A stretch of 26,363 nucleotides of DNA from CAWGUU01 sp963825765 (GTDB lineage: Bacteria > Actinomycetota > Acidimicrobiia > Acidimicrobiales > AC-14). A program made the position numbers and the translations under genes. Below, piece by piece: positions 6,894 to 13,405 of this stretch. The DNA lies in contig CAWGUU010000008.1 of assembly GCA_963825765.1 (NCBI GenBank), positions 1-26,363 on the forward strand, in the 5' to 3' direction. The notes under the pieces were generated by a model. That model saw only the letters and a list, made by a program, of their open reading frames with translations, did no database searches and was not told the DNA's origin. Numbering within the stretch: the stretch's first letter is position 1; the number at the start of each line of letters is the position of its first letter.

Positions 6894-8198
6894 TCAGCCG
6901 TCGAAGCCGGCGGAGCCGGCGGAGTCGGCGGTGACGGCCGCCAGCGCCTTGGCCAGCACCGGGTCGTCGGCCGGGTCGACGGTGCGCAGGTCGCAGACGG
7001 TGCGGCCGTCGTGGACCCGGGCGACGATCGGCGGGTCGTTGGCCCGCAGGGCGGCGGTGTGGTCGCCGTCGAGGGAGACGCCGGCCGACGGCACGTCGTG
7101 CCCCGGCACCGACCCGCCTCCGGCGACGGCCATCGTCTCGCACGGGGTTCCGACGCCCAGGGCCTCGGCCCGCCGCCACAGGGCGTCGACCGGCAACGAG
7201 GCCATCCGCCAGAACGGGATGGCGTCGCCGTCGCGCCGCAGGTAGGCGAGGGCGGTCTCCTGGAGGGCGGCCAGCACGAGGCCGCCGGGGCGAAGGGCCC
7301 GGCTGAGCGGGTGGCGGGCGCACGCCGCGACCACGTCGGCCCGGCCGGCGATCACTCCGGCCTGGGGCCCGCCCAGCAGCTTGTCGCCCGAGAACGTGAC
7401 CGCGACCGCACCGGCGGCCAGCGTCTGGCGGGCCGCCGGCTCCCCCGCCAGCCACCCGGGCGGCCCGCCCGCCAGCCACGGCGTGCCATTGTCGAGCAGT
7501 CCCGAGCCGATGTCGGCCACGACCGGCGGCCCGAGCCCGGCCAGCTGAGCGACGTCGACCGACTCGGTGAACCCCACGATCCGGTAGTTCGACTGGTGGA
7601 CCTTCAGGATCAGGGCGACCTCAGGGTCGTCGACCGCCGCCCGGTAGTCGGCCAGCCGGGTGCGGTTGGTGGTGCCCACCTCGACGAGGCGGGCGCCTGA
7701 CTGGGCCATCACCTCCGGCACCCGGAACCCGCCGCCGATCTCGACCAGCTCCCCGCGGGACACCACCACCGCCCGGTCCCGGGCGAGGGCGGCCAGGACC
7801 AGCAGCAGGGCGGCGGCCCCGTTGTTGACCACGTGGGCGGCTTCCGCGCCCGCCGCCCGGGCCAGCAGTGCGGCCGCGTGGTTCCCGCGGGAGGCCCGTC
7901 GGCCGGTGACCAGGTCGATCTCCAGGTTGGCGTAGCGGCCCGAGGCCACCGGCCCACCTCCAGACCAACCTGCACCCAGCGGCGCCCGCCCCAGGTTGGT
8001 GTGGAGGAGGACGCCCGTGGCGTTGACAACCGGCCGCAGCAGGGCCGCCGCCAGCTCCTCGGCGCGCACCCGGGCCGACGCGGGGTCCCCGGATGCGATT
8101 GCCGCCCGGGCCGCGTCGACGAGCAGGGGGTGGGGCAGTCCGACGTCGGCCAGGTCCCGCGCCAACGCGTCCACCGACGGGGGTCTGGCCCGGTCCAC
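6894..8198 (-). CDS. selA: L-seryl-tRNA(Sec) selenium transferase SelA
   Basis: 434 residues from the GTG at 8198. This PLP enzyme converts seryl-tRNA(Sec) to selenocysteyl-tRNA with selenophosphate. It shows the N-terminal NATGVLLHTNLGRAPL signature, a KVHQSNYRIVGFTE strand, VVADIGSGLLD, and the PLP-lysine motif FSGDKLLGGPQAG (Lys273). The C-terminal domain ends in a Gly/Ala/Ser tail. The start is chosen because TATCCT (minus strand, 8205-8210) lies 6 nt upstream, the leaderless spacing seen throughout the window. An upstream GTG at 8237 would add a low-complexity extension and run through that promoter. The gene is co-transcribed with selB. The selD gene, the Sec tRNA and a selenoprotein gene are not in the window. 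Confidence 0.95.
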   Translation of the reverse strand: MDRARPPSVDALARDLADVGLPHPLLVDAARAAIASGDPASARVRAEELAAALLRPVVNATGVLLHTNLGRAPLGAGWSGGGPVASGRYANLEIDLVTGRRASRGNHAAALLARAAGAEAAHVVNNGAAALLLVLAALARDRAVVVSRGELVEIGGGFRVPEVMAQSGARLVEVGTTNRTRLADYRAAVDDPEVALILKVHQSNYRIVGFTESVDVAQLAGLGPPVVADIGSGLLDNGTPWLAGGPPGWLAGEPAARQTLAAGAVAVTFSGDKLLGGPQAGVIAGRADVVAACARHPLSRALRPGGLVLAALQETALAYLRRDGDAIPFWRMASLPVDALWRRAEALGVGTPCETMAVAGGGSVPGHDVPSAGVSLDGDHTAALRANDPPIVARVHDGRTVCDLRTVDPADDPVLAKALAAVTADSAGSAGFDG

Positions 8199-8204
8199 GC
8201 AGCG

Positions 8205-8210
8205 AGGATA
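8205..8210 (-). promoter_or_regulatory. -10 box of selA-selB operon
   Basis: TATCCT on the minus strand, 6 nt before the GTG at 8198. It fixes the selA start and implies a leaderless message. Confidence 0.55.
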
Positions 8211-8259
8211 CGGGCGAGCGGGGCGTGGAGCCGCCACCCGGCGGCGAACCCTCGGCCAT

Positions 8260-8265
8260 TAGGAT
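8260..8265 (+). promoter_or_regulatory. -10 box of the penicillin-binding protein gene
   Basis: TAGGAT, 8 nt before the ATG at 8274. The transcript would have almost no leader. Confidence 0.5.
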
Positions 8266-8273
8266 CATGAACA

Positions 8274-10505
8274 ATGAGCCCGGTCGTGATCGCCAAGGCC
8301 GTCGGGGTCTTCCTGCTCATCGCGATCGTGGCCCCGGTCGTCACCGCGGGAACCGCCCTCTTCTCGATCATCTACCTGCCGTTCCCGGCCCCCGAGCTGC
8401 CGGAGCCCAAGCCGAGCGTCGAGTCGCGGATCACCCACATCCTCGACGCCAACGGCCAGGAGATCGGCGTCCTCCGCCGTTTCGACACCAGCATCCCGGT
8501 CAAGCAGTCCGACATCCCCGACATCACCAAGGCCGCGGTCGTGGCCGCCGAGGACAAGCGCTTCTACTCCCACAGCGGCTTCGACCTGATCGGCGCCATG
8601 CGGGCGGCGTGGGCCGACTTCCGGGGCAAGAAGGTCGTCCAGGGCGGCTCGACGATCACCCAGCAGTACATCAAGAAGGTCTACGTGGGGGACGACCGCA
8701 CGCTGTCCCGCAAGATCCGCGAGGCGGTGCTGGCCGGCCAGCTCGACCGCAAGGTCGACAAGGAGGAGATCCTCTACCGCTACATGTCCACCGTGTACTA
8801 CGGCGGTGGCGCCTACGGGATCGGCGCGGCGGCGGAGTCGTACTTCAAGAAGCCGGTCAACAACCTGAACGTCTCGGAGTCGGCCATGCTGGCCGGCCTC
8901 CTCTCCGCCCCCTCCGAGCTCGACCCTCGCACCAACCCGACGCAGGCCGAGGCCAACCGGCTCGGCGTGCTCGACGCCATGCTCGACCAGAAGCGGATCA
9001 GCTCGGTGCAGCACGCCGAGGCGGTCCAGCAGAAGATCTTCCTGGTCGGCAGCACCGACGTCCCGCCGCCGGCCAACGCCACCCTGGTCCACCCCGTCGA
9101 GCTCCAGTCAACCACCCAGCCGTACTTCGTCGACTACGTGGTGCGCTACCTCGTGGCCAAGTACGGCGACGACATCGTCTACAGGGGCGGCCTGAAGGTG
9201 GAGACCACCCTCGACCCCAATCTCCAGACCACGGCCGAGGAAGCGGTCGCCAATTCGCTGTCGAACACGGAATCGCCGCTGGAGATGGCGATGGTGTCGG
9301 TGGAGCCGGGGACGGGGTACGTCAAGGCCCTCGTCGGGGGGCGGGACTTCGCCGAGTCGCAGGTCAACCTGGCACTGGGCGCCTGCCAGTCCCGTGACGG
9401 GCAGCCCCAGCCCACCGACGGGCCCATCTGCCTGGCCGGCGGGGGCTCCGGCCGCCAGCCAGGGTCGGCGTTCAAGGTCTTCACGTTGGCCCGGGCCTTC
9501 GAGGAGGGCATCGGGCCGGGCCGGGTGTACTCGGGGCCGGGCTCGTACACCTTCCCCAACTGCAGCGGCACCCAGTGCACGGTGAAGAACGTCGAGAGCG
9601 GCAGCTACGGCAGCATCAGCCTTCGGGAGGCCACCGAGAACTCGGTCAACACCGTGTACGCCCAGCTCGTCGGCGACGTCGGGATCACAGAGACGGCCGA
9701 GATGGCGCACCGGCTCGGCATCACGATGGTGTCGCCGGACGGCAAGCAGCCCAACGGCGAGCCCTACGGCGCCAGCCTCACCCTCGGCGCAGCGGAGGTC
9801 TCCCCGCTCGACATGGCCGCCGCCTTCAGCGTCCTGGCCAACCGGGGCAACCAGTTCGCGGCCACACCGGTGGTGAAGGTCACCGACGCCTACGGCCAGG
9901 TGCTGGAGGACAACACCAAGCGGGCACCGAAGCGGGTGCTGGCCGAGAACATCGCCGACAACGTCAACGACGTGCTCAAGGGCGTCATCACCAGCGGCAC
10001 CGGCAAAGGCGCCGACATCGACAGGCCGGATGGTTCGGCGGGCAAGACCGGGAGTGCCGACCTCAACCGGGATGCCTGGTTCGTGGGCTACACGCCCACC
10101 CTGTCCACGTCGGTCTGGATGGGCTACAGCGACTCGAACACCCGCTCGCTCTACAACATCAAGGGCGTGTCCAAGGTCTACGGAGGCACGATCCCGGCCG
10201 CCACGTGGAAGGCGTTCATGGGCGAGGCCATGAAGGGCAAGCCGCCGGCCGACTTCCCGGCGCCCACGCCGCTCGCCGGTGACGTCAGCGCCGGACCCCG
10301 CCGGGCGCCGGTGCAACTGGCCCCGGTCTCGGAACCCGCCGATCAGATCCTCCTCGTCGGCCCGCCCGTCACCCTCTACCCGCAGACCCCGCTGGTGCCC
10401 ACGCCGAACACGGGCTTCACCATCCCCGGGCTGCCGAACGTGACGCTGCCGCAGATCACCACACCGCCGACGCCGCCGACGACGGTGAAGAACGCCCCTC
10501 CGTAG
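8274..10505 (+). CDS. Class A penicillin-binding protein (PonA-like transglycosylase/transpeptidase)
   Basis: 743 residues. A membrane anchor at about 5-35 is followed by a GT51 glycosyltransferase domain with catalytic Glu93 in AAEDKRFYSHSGFD and GGSTITQQYIKK. The transpeptidase domain has SAFK with Ser398, SVN at 457-459 and KTG at 591-593. The C-terminal 90 residues are Pro/Thr-rich and probably lie in the wall. The enzyme polymerises glycan strands and cross-links peptides outside the membrane. All catalytic motifs are intact. It is divergent from selA, with 75 nt between the two starts. Its place after twin ATPases and WhiB matches PonA2 in mycobacteria. A PASTA domain is not visible. 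Confidence 0.95.
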   Translation: MSPVVIAKAVGVFLLIAIVAPVVTAGTALFSIIYLPFPAPELPEPKPSVESRITHILDANGQEIGVLRRFDTSIPVKQSDIPDITKAAVVAAEDKRFYSHSGFDLIGAMRAAWADFRGKKVVQGGSTITQQYIKKVYVGDDRTLSRKIREAVLAGQLDRKVDKEEILYRYMSTVYYGGGAYGIGAAAESYFKKPVNNLNVSESAMLAGLLSAPSELDPRTNPTQAEANRLGVLDAMLDQKRISSVQHAEAVQQKIFLVGSTDVPPPANATLVHPVELQSTTQPYFVDYVVRYLVAKYGDDIVYRGGLKVETTLDPNLQTTAEEAVANSLSNTESPLEMAMVSVEPGTGYVKALVGGRDFAESQVNLALGACQSRDGQPQPTDGPICLAGGGSGRQPGSAFKVFTLARAFEEGIGPGRVYSGPGSYTFPNCSGTQCTVKNVESGSYGSISLREATENSVNTVYAQLVGDVGITETAEMAHRLGITMVSPDGKQPNGEPYGASLTLGAAEVSPLDMAAAFSVLANRGNQFAATPVVKVTDAYGQVLEDNTKRAPKRVLAENIADNVNDVLKGVITSGTGKGADIDRPDGSAGKTGSADLNRDAWFVGYTPTLSTSVWMGYSDSNTRSLYNIKGVSKVYGGTIPAATWKAFMGEAMKGKPPADFPAPTPLAGDVSAGPRRAPVQLAPVSEPADQILLVGPPVTLYPQTPLVPTPNTGFTIPGLPNVTLPQITTPPTPPTTVKNAPP

Positions 10506-10542
10506 GGGCCCACGCCGCGGCCGCCTCGAGGGCCGGTGGCGC

Positions 10543-11466
10543 CTATGGCGTGGTTGTGTTCGGGGTCGGCGACGGTTCCGCGGGGTTGCTGGTGCTGCAC
10601 GAGAGCACCTGCTCGCAGGCGTTGCGGATGGGGATGGCGATGAAGATCAGGTCGGTGCCGACCCCGCCAGGGTTGTACTCGCTCGACGTCATCCCGAGCA
10701 CCTCGCCCTTGTCGTTCACCAGCGCCCCACCCTGGCGCAGGCTGTCGATCGGGATGTCGTGCTCGATGCCCGTCGAGGAGATGGACCTGATCCTCCCCTG
10801 GGCGAGGGGTGAGCCCTCCGCCGCCACGAAGACCTTGTCGCCGGCCTTGGGCACCGGGTTGTCGCCCACCCATGGGAGCGGCGGGGCAGGCCGGGGCATG
10901 ACCAGGAGGGCGAGGTCACGGTCCTCCTGCCAGGTCCAGAGCGTGGCAGCGGTCTGGCTGCCCCCGTTGTGGAGGATGATCTCGGGCCCGGGACTCTTGG
11001 TGGCGGCCCTGACCGCCGCGAACGAGGTCAGCAGGAAGGTCTCGCCTCCATACGATCCCGCCACCATCGCCGACACCTCCACCGGCTTCCCCGCCTCGTC
11101 CATGGTGGTCACTCTCCAGACTGAGGGTTCCACCTTCTTGCCGAGGGCCTCGACCGACAGGACCTCGAGCTTGGTCGTCGTGGGCCCTGCGGTGGGTGCC
11201 GCGGTCGGTACGGGGTTGGCGTTCTCGGGCCGCACCGGCCCCGCCGGATCCTGCAGCTCGACCTTGCCGGCACTCGACTGGGTGTAGACGTAGCCACCGA
11301 CGAACCCGATCAGCACCGACGCCAGCAGGACGACGATCACGATCCCGAAAATGGTCGGCGGCCAGACGTGACGGCTCCAGAAGCTGCCCTGGCGGGCCGA
11401 ACGGGGGGATCGCCCAGCCGGTTCGGGGAGGCCCAACCACTGCCGGCTGCGCTCGAGGAGCGGCAT
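10543..11466 (-). CDS. Membrane-anchored trypsin-like protein, catalytic triad degenerate
   Basis: 307 residues. A cytoplasmic tail of about 37 residues is followed by one membrane helix (IFGIVIVVLLASVLIGFVGG), a Pro/Thr linker and an S1/HtrA-like chymotrypsin fold. The positions that normally carry the triad read LTSFAAV (146-152, His replaced by Ala150), DRDLALL (Asp184 kept) and RQGGALVN (Ser replaced by Gln245). Proteolysis is therefore unlikely and a binding or scaffold role is more probable (inference). No PDZ domain is present. The tail ends in a Ser/Pro/Thr-rich stretch after two cysteines (Cys284 and Cys290). The ATG at 11466 follows TACTGT by 7 nt, so the message is probably leaderless. 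It is divergent from fxsA with facing promoters. Confidence 0.8.
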   Translation of the reverse strand: MPLLERSRQWLGLPEPAGRSPRSARQGSFWSRHVWPPTIFGIVIVVLLASVLIGFVGGYVYTQSSAGKVELQDPAGPVRPENANPVPTAAPTAGPTTTKLEVLSVEALGKKVEPSVWRVTTMDEAGKPVEVSAMVAGSYGGETFLLTSFAAVRAATKSPGPEIILHNGGSQTAATLWTWQEDRDLALLVMPRPAPPLPWVGDNPVPKAGDKVFVAAEGSPLAQGRIRSISSTGIEHDIPIDSLRQGGALVNDKGEVLGMTSSEYNPGGVGTDLIFIAIPIRNACEQVLSCSTSNPAEPSPTPNTTTP

Positions 11467-11473
11467 TCAAAGC

Positions 11474-11479
11474 ACAGTA
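11474..11479 (-). promoter_or_regulatory. -10 box of the trypsin-like gene
   Basis: TACTGT on the minus strand, 7 nt before the ATG at 11466. It lies only 8 nt from the oppositely oriented fxsA -10 box. Confidence 0.5.
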
Positions 11480-11487
11480 CCCGGGCG

Positions 11488-11493
11488 TACCAT
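11488..11493 (+). promoter_or_regulatory. -10 box of fxsA
   Basis: TACCAT, 7 nt before the ATG at 11501. The first transcribed base is expected at or next to the A of the start codon. Confidence 0.5.
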
Positions 11494-11500
11494 TGACACC

Positions 11501-11896
11501 ATGGTCGCCCTGCTGGCAGTGATCTTCGTCGTCGTACCCATCGTCGAGCTGTTCGTCATCATCCAGGTGGGCCAGGCGATCGGCGCCTTGTACACGATCG
11601 CCCTCCTGCTCGTCGTCGGCTTCGTGGGCGCGTGGCTGGCCCGGCGGGAGGGGCTGGCGGTGTGGTCCCGCTTCCGCCGCCAGATCGAGGCCGGCGCCGT
11701 CCCGGGCCGCGAGATCGTCGACGGCGTGCTCATCCTCTTCGCCGGCGCCCTGATGCTCACCCCCGGATTCGTCACCGACATCCTCGCCCTGCTACTGCTC
11801 CTGCCACCCGTCCGCGCCGTCGTCCGGGCCACGCTGCTGCGCCGGTTCGTGGGCAAGGTCATCGAGGTCCGACGGCCGCAGGACTATCACGGCTGA
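11501..11896 (+). CDS. fxsA: FxsA family membrane protein
   Basis: 131 residues, a length typical of the family. FxsA proteins are small inner-membrane proteins; the E. coli member eases phage T7 exclusion by the F plasmid, and the normal role is unclear. Signature pieces are VVPIVELFVIIQVG near the N-terminus, the arginine pair in WLARREGL, and LLTPGFVTDI-like text (MLTPGFVTDILALLLLLP) in the last membrane part. Three to four hydrophobic segments lie at about 1-20, 24-46 and 70-100, and a basic C-terminal tail follows. The stop overlaps the convergent oxidoreductase gene by 10 nt. Confidence 0.93.
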   Translation: MVALLAVIFVVVPIVELFVIIQVGQAIGALYTIALLLVVGFVGAWLARREGLAVWSRFRRQIEAGAVPGREIVDGVLILFAGALMLTPGFVTDILALLLLLPPVRAVVRATLLRRFVGKVIEVRRPQDYHG

Positions 11897-12726
11897 GACG
11901 GCGGCCCGGCTTCGAGCCGGCGGCGCACCTGGGCGAGCCTCTCCGGCCCGTGGTTGGGGTCGCCCCACCGGGTCTCCAGCCACCAGCTCGCACCCACGTC
12001 GCTCCAGCGTGTGACGATCGCCGCCGCCTCGGCGGGGTTGTCGTCGGGCGTCTCCCCCTCCACGATCACGTCGAACTGGCGTCGCTCGCCGCCGGTCCAG
12101 GCCAGCCAGCCGATCATCTCCTCGATATCGCTCGGCTCGGCCGGTCGCACGCCGTCGTCGCCCATACACATCGGGATCAGACCGTCGCCCCGGATCACCC
12201 GCCGCATCGACTTGGGCCGGGGCCACACGCCGACGACCCAGATCGGTGGACGCGGCCGCTGCACGACGGCGGCGGTGGCGTCGAGATCCTCCCGTGCCGA
12301 CAGGTCGACGCTGTAGTGACGGCCGGAGAACTTCTTCTTGCCGGCGAGCAGGCCCCTGACCAGGTCGATCCCCTCGTCGAGCCGCTCGGCCCGCACCCGG
12401 CGGTCGGTCTCCTCGCCGGTTTGGCCGAGGGCGTCGTCGACCGCCCCGAGGCCGACGGCCAGGATGGCCCGGCCGCCCGACAGCTGGTCGAGGGTGAGCA
12501 CCTGGCTGGCCACCTTCCACGGGCGGCGCCAGGGAAGCGGCGTGAGCATCGTGCCCAGGCGGACGTTGGTCGTGCGCTGGGACATGGCCGCCAGCAGCGT
12601 CCACGGGTCGACGCCGTAGGAGGCCTCCCACACGAACACGCCGTCCCACCCCGTCTGGTCGGCGAGGACGGCCAGCTCCAGCTGCTCGACGGCGCTCCCG
12701 CCGGGGAGCACGAACCCGAACTTCAT
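11887..12726 (-). CDS. Luciferase-like (LLM class) flavin/F420-dependent oxidoreductase
   Basis: 279 residues with the bacterial-luciferase TIM-barrel pattern: MKFGFVLPGGSAVEQLELA at the N-terminus, then DGVFVWEASYGVDPWTLLAAM, VRLGTMLTPLPWRRPWKVA, LDQLSGGRAILAVGLG, and RPRPPIWVVGVWPRPKSM. Members use FMN or, often in actinobacteria, F420. The cofactor and substrate cannot be decided from sequence alone. The ATG at 12726 starts the canonical first strand; the open frame continues upstream but without family-like sequence. The 3' end overlaps fxsA tail to tail. The start lies 7 nt after the stop of the lipoprotein gene on the same strand, so the two may form one operon. Confidence 0.9.
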   Translation of the reverse strand: MKFGFVLPGGSAVEQLELAVLADQTGWDGVFVWEASYGVDPWTLLAAMSQRTTNVRLGTMLTPLPWRRPWKVASQVLTLDQLSGGRAILAVGLGAVDDALGQTGEETDRRVRAERLDEGIDLVRGLLAGKKKFSGRHYSVDLSAREDLDATAAVVQRPRPPIWVVGVWPRPKSMRRVIRGDGLIPMCMGDDGVRPAEPSDIEEMIGWLAWTGGERRQFDVIVEGETPDDNPAEAAAIVTRWSDVGASWWLETRWGDPNHGPERLAQVRRRLEAGPPSQP

Positions 12727-12733
12727 CACTCGT

Positions 12734-13321
12734 TCAGAACGCGACGCAGGTCGGGCCCTCGAACTGCGCCGTCGCGCTGGCCGCCCACGCGTCCCCCCGG
12801 CGGGTGAGCACCCGCCAGTAGTAGACGCCACCCGGCTGCGAGTCTCGCAACTCGTAGGTCGAATGATCGGCCGGCAGCTCCTCGCTGGTGGTGTAGTTGC
12901 CACTGTCCAGCCCGTCCGGCCGGGCCGACACGGCCACCACCTGCACATCCGCGCCCGCTGGCTGCCAGGAAAGCCTGGTCAGAGGCATGGTCCCTTCACA
13001 GCCGGGCAGGGCCGACAGGTCCGTCGCGACCGAGCCCTCGCCCGTGACCACCGGCTGCGACGGCGGGGGGGACGGCGGGAGCCCGGGCCCGGTGGGAGGC
13101 GTCTGCGACGCGGCCGTCGTCGGTGGGACGGGCTCGGTCGTGGTCGCGCCGACCGTGGAGCCGTCGTCGTTGCCGGTCGTCGGGGTCGACGGCGTCGTCG
13201 ATGTGCTCGGCTTCAACACGGATTCTCCGCTCGTGCCGTCGCCGCAGCCGGCCGTCACCATCAGGACGGCAAGGGCCGCGGCCGCCCACGTGGCGCCCCT
13301 CCCCGACCCCGGATACCGCAC
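12734..13321 (-). CDS. Putative lipoprotein with Thr/Pro-rich linker and C-terminal beta domain
   Basis: 195 residues. A signal sequence (WAAAALAVLMVTAGC) has the lipid-modifiable Cys at 26, with TAG before it instead of the common L-A-G. A Ser/Thr/Pro linker covers about 30-95. The last 90 residues resemble one fibronectin type III-like beta sandwich (LSWQPAGADVQVVAVSA and GGVYYWRVLTRRGD), with cysteines at about 107 and 192 that could pair. The family is not recognised with certainty. The start is GTG at 13321, and TAGCCT (13328-13333, minus strand) lies 6 nt upstream. It is probably co-transcribed with the flavin oxidoreductase gene downstream. It is divergent from the large secreted protein, hence perhaps a surface partner (speculative). 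Confidence 0.75.
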   Translation of the reverse strand: MRYPGSGRGATWAAAALAVLMVTAGCGDGTSGESVLKPSTSTTPSTPTTGNDDGSTVGATTTEPVPPTTAASQTPPTGPGLPPSPPPSQPVVTGEGSVATDLSALPGCEGTMPLTRLSWQPAGADVQVVAVSARPDGLDSGNYTTSEELPADHSTYELRDSQPGGVYYWRVLTRRGDAWAASATAQFEGPTCVAF

Positions 13322-13327
13322 GTCACA

Positions 13328-13333
13328 AGGCTA
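13328..13333 (-). promoter_or_regulatory. -10 box of the lipoprotein gene
   Basis: TAGCCT on the minus strand, 6 nt before the GTG at 13321. Confidence 0.45.
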
Positions 13334-13405
13334 TCGACAGTACGATCCGCGGCAGCGGCGGGGCGAGGATTTCAAACCAGATCGCAGCACAGGGAGGGCA
13401 GGACC

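Noticed and set aside
8199..8237. N-terminal extension of SelA from GTG at 8237
   Set aside because: It would run through the TATCCT box, and its text (APRPARPYPR) is unlike the family.
10506..10542. Hairpin terminator after the PBP gene
   Set aside because: GC-rich partial complementarity only, with no T run or clear stem.
12727..12948. N-terminal extension of the flavin oxidoreductase
   Set aside because: Overlaps the lipoprotein gene and has no family-like sequence; the ATG at 12726 begins the first barrel strand.
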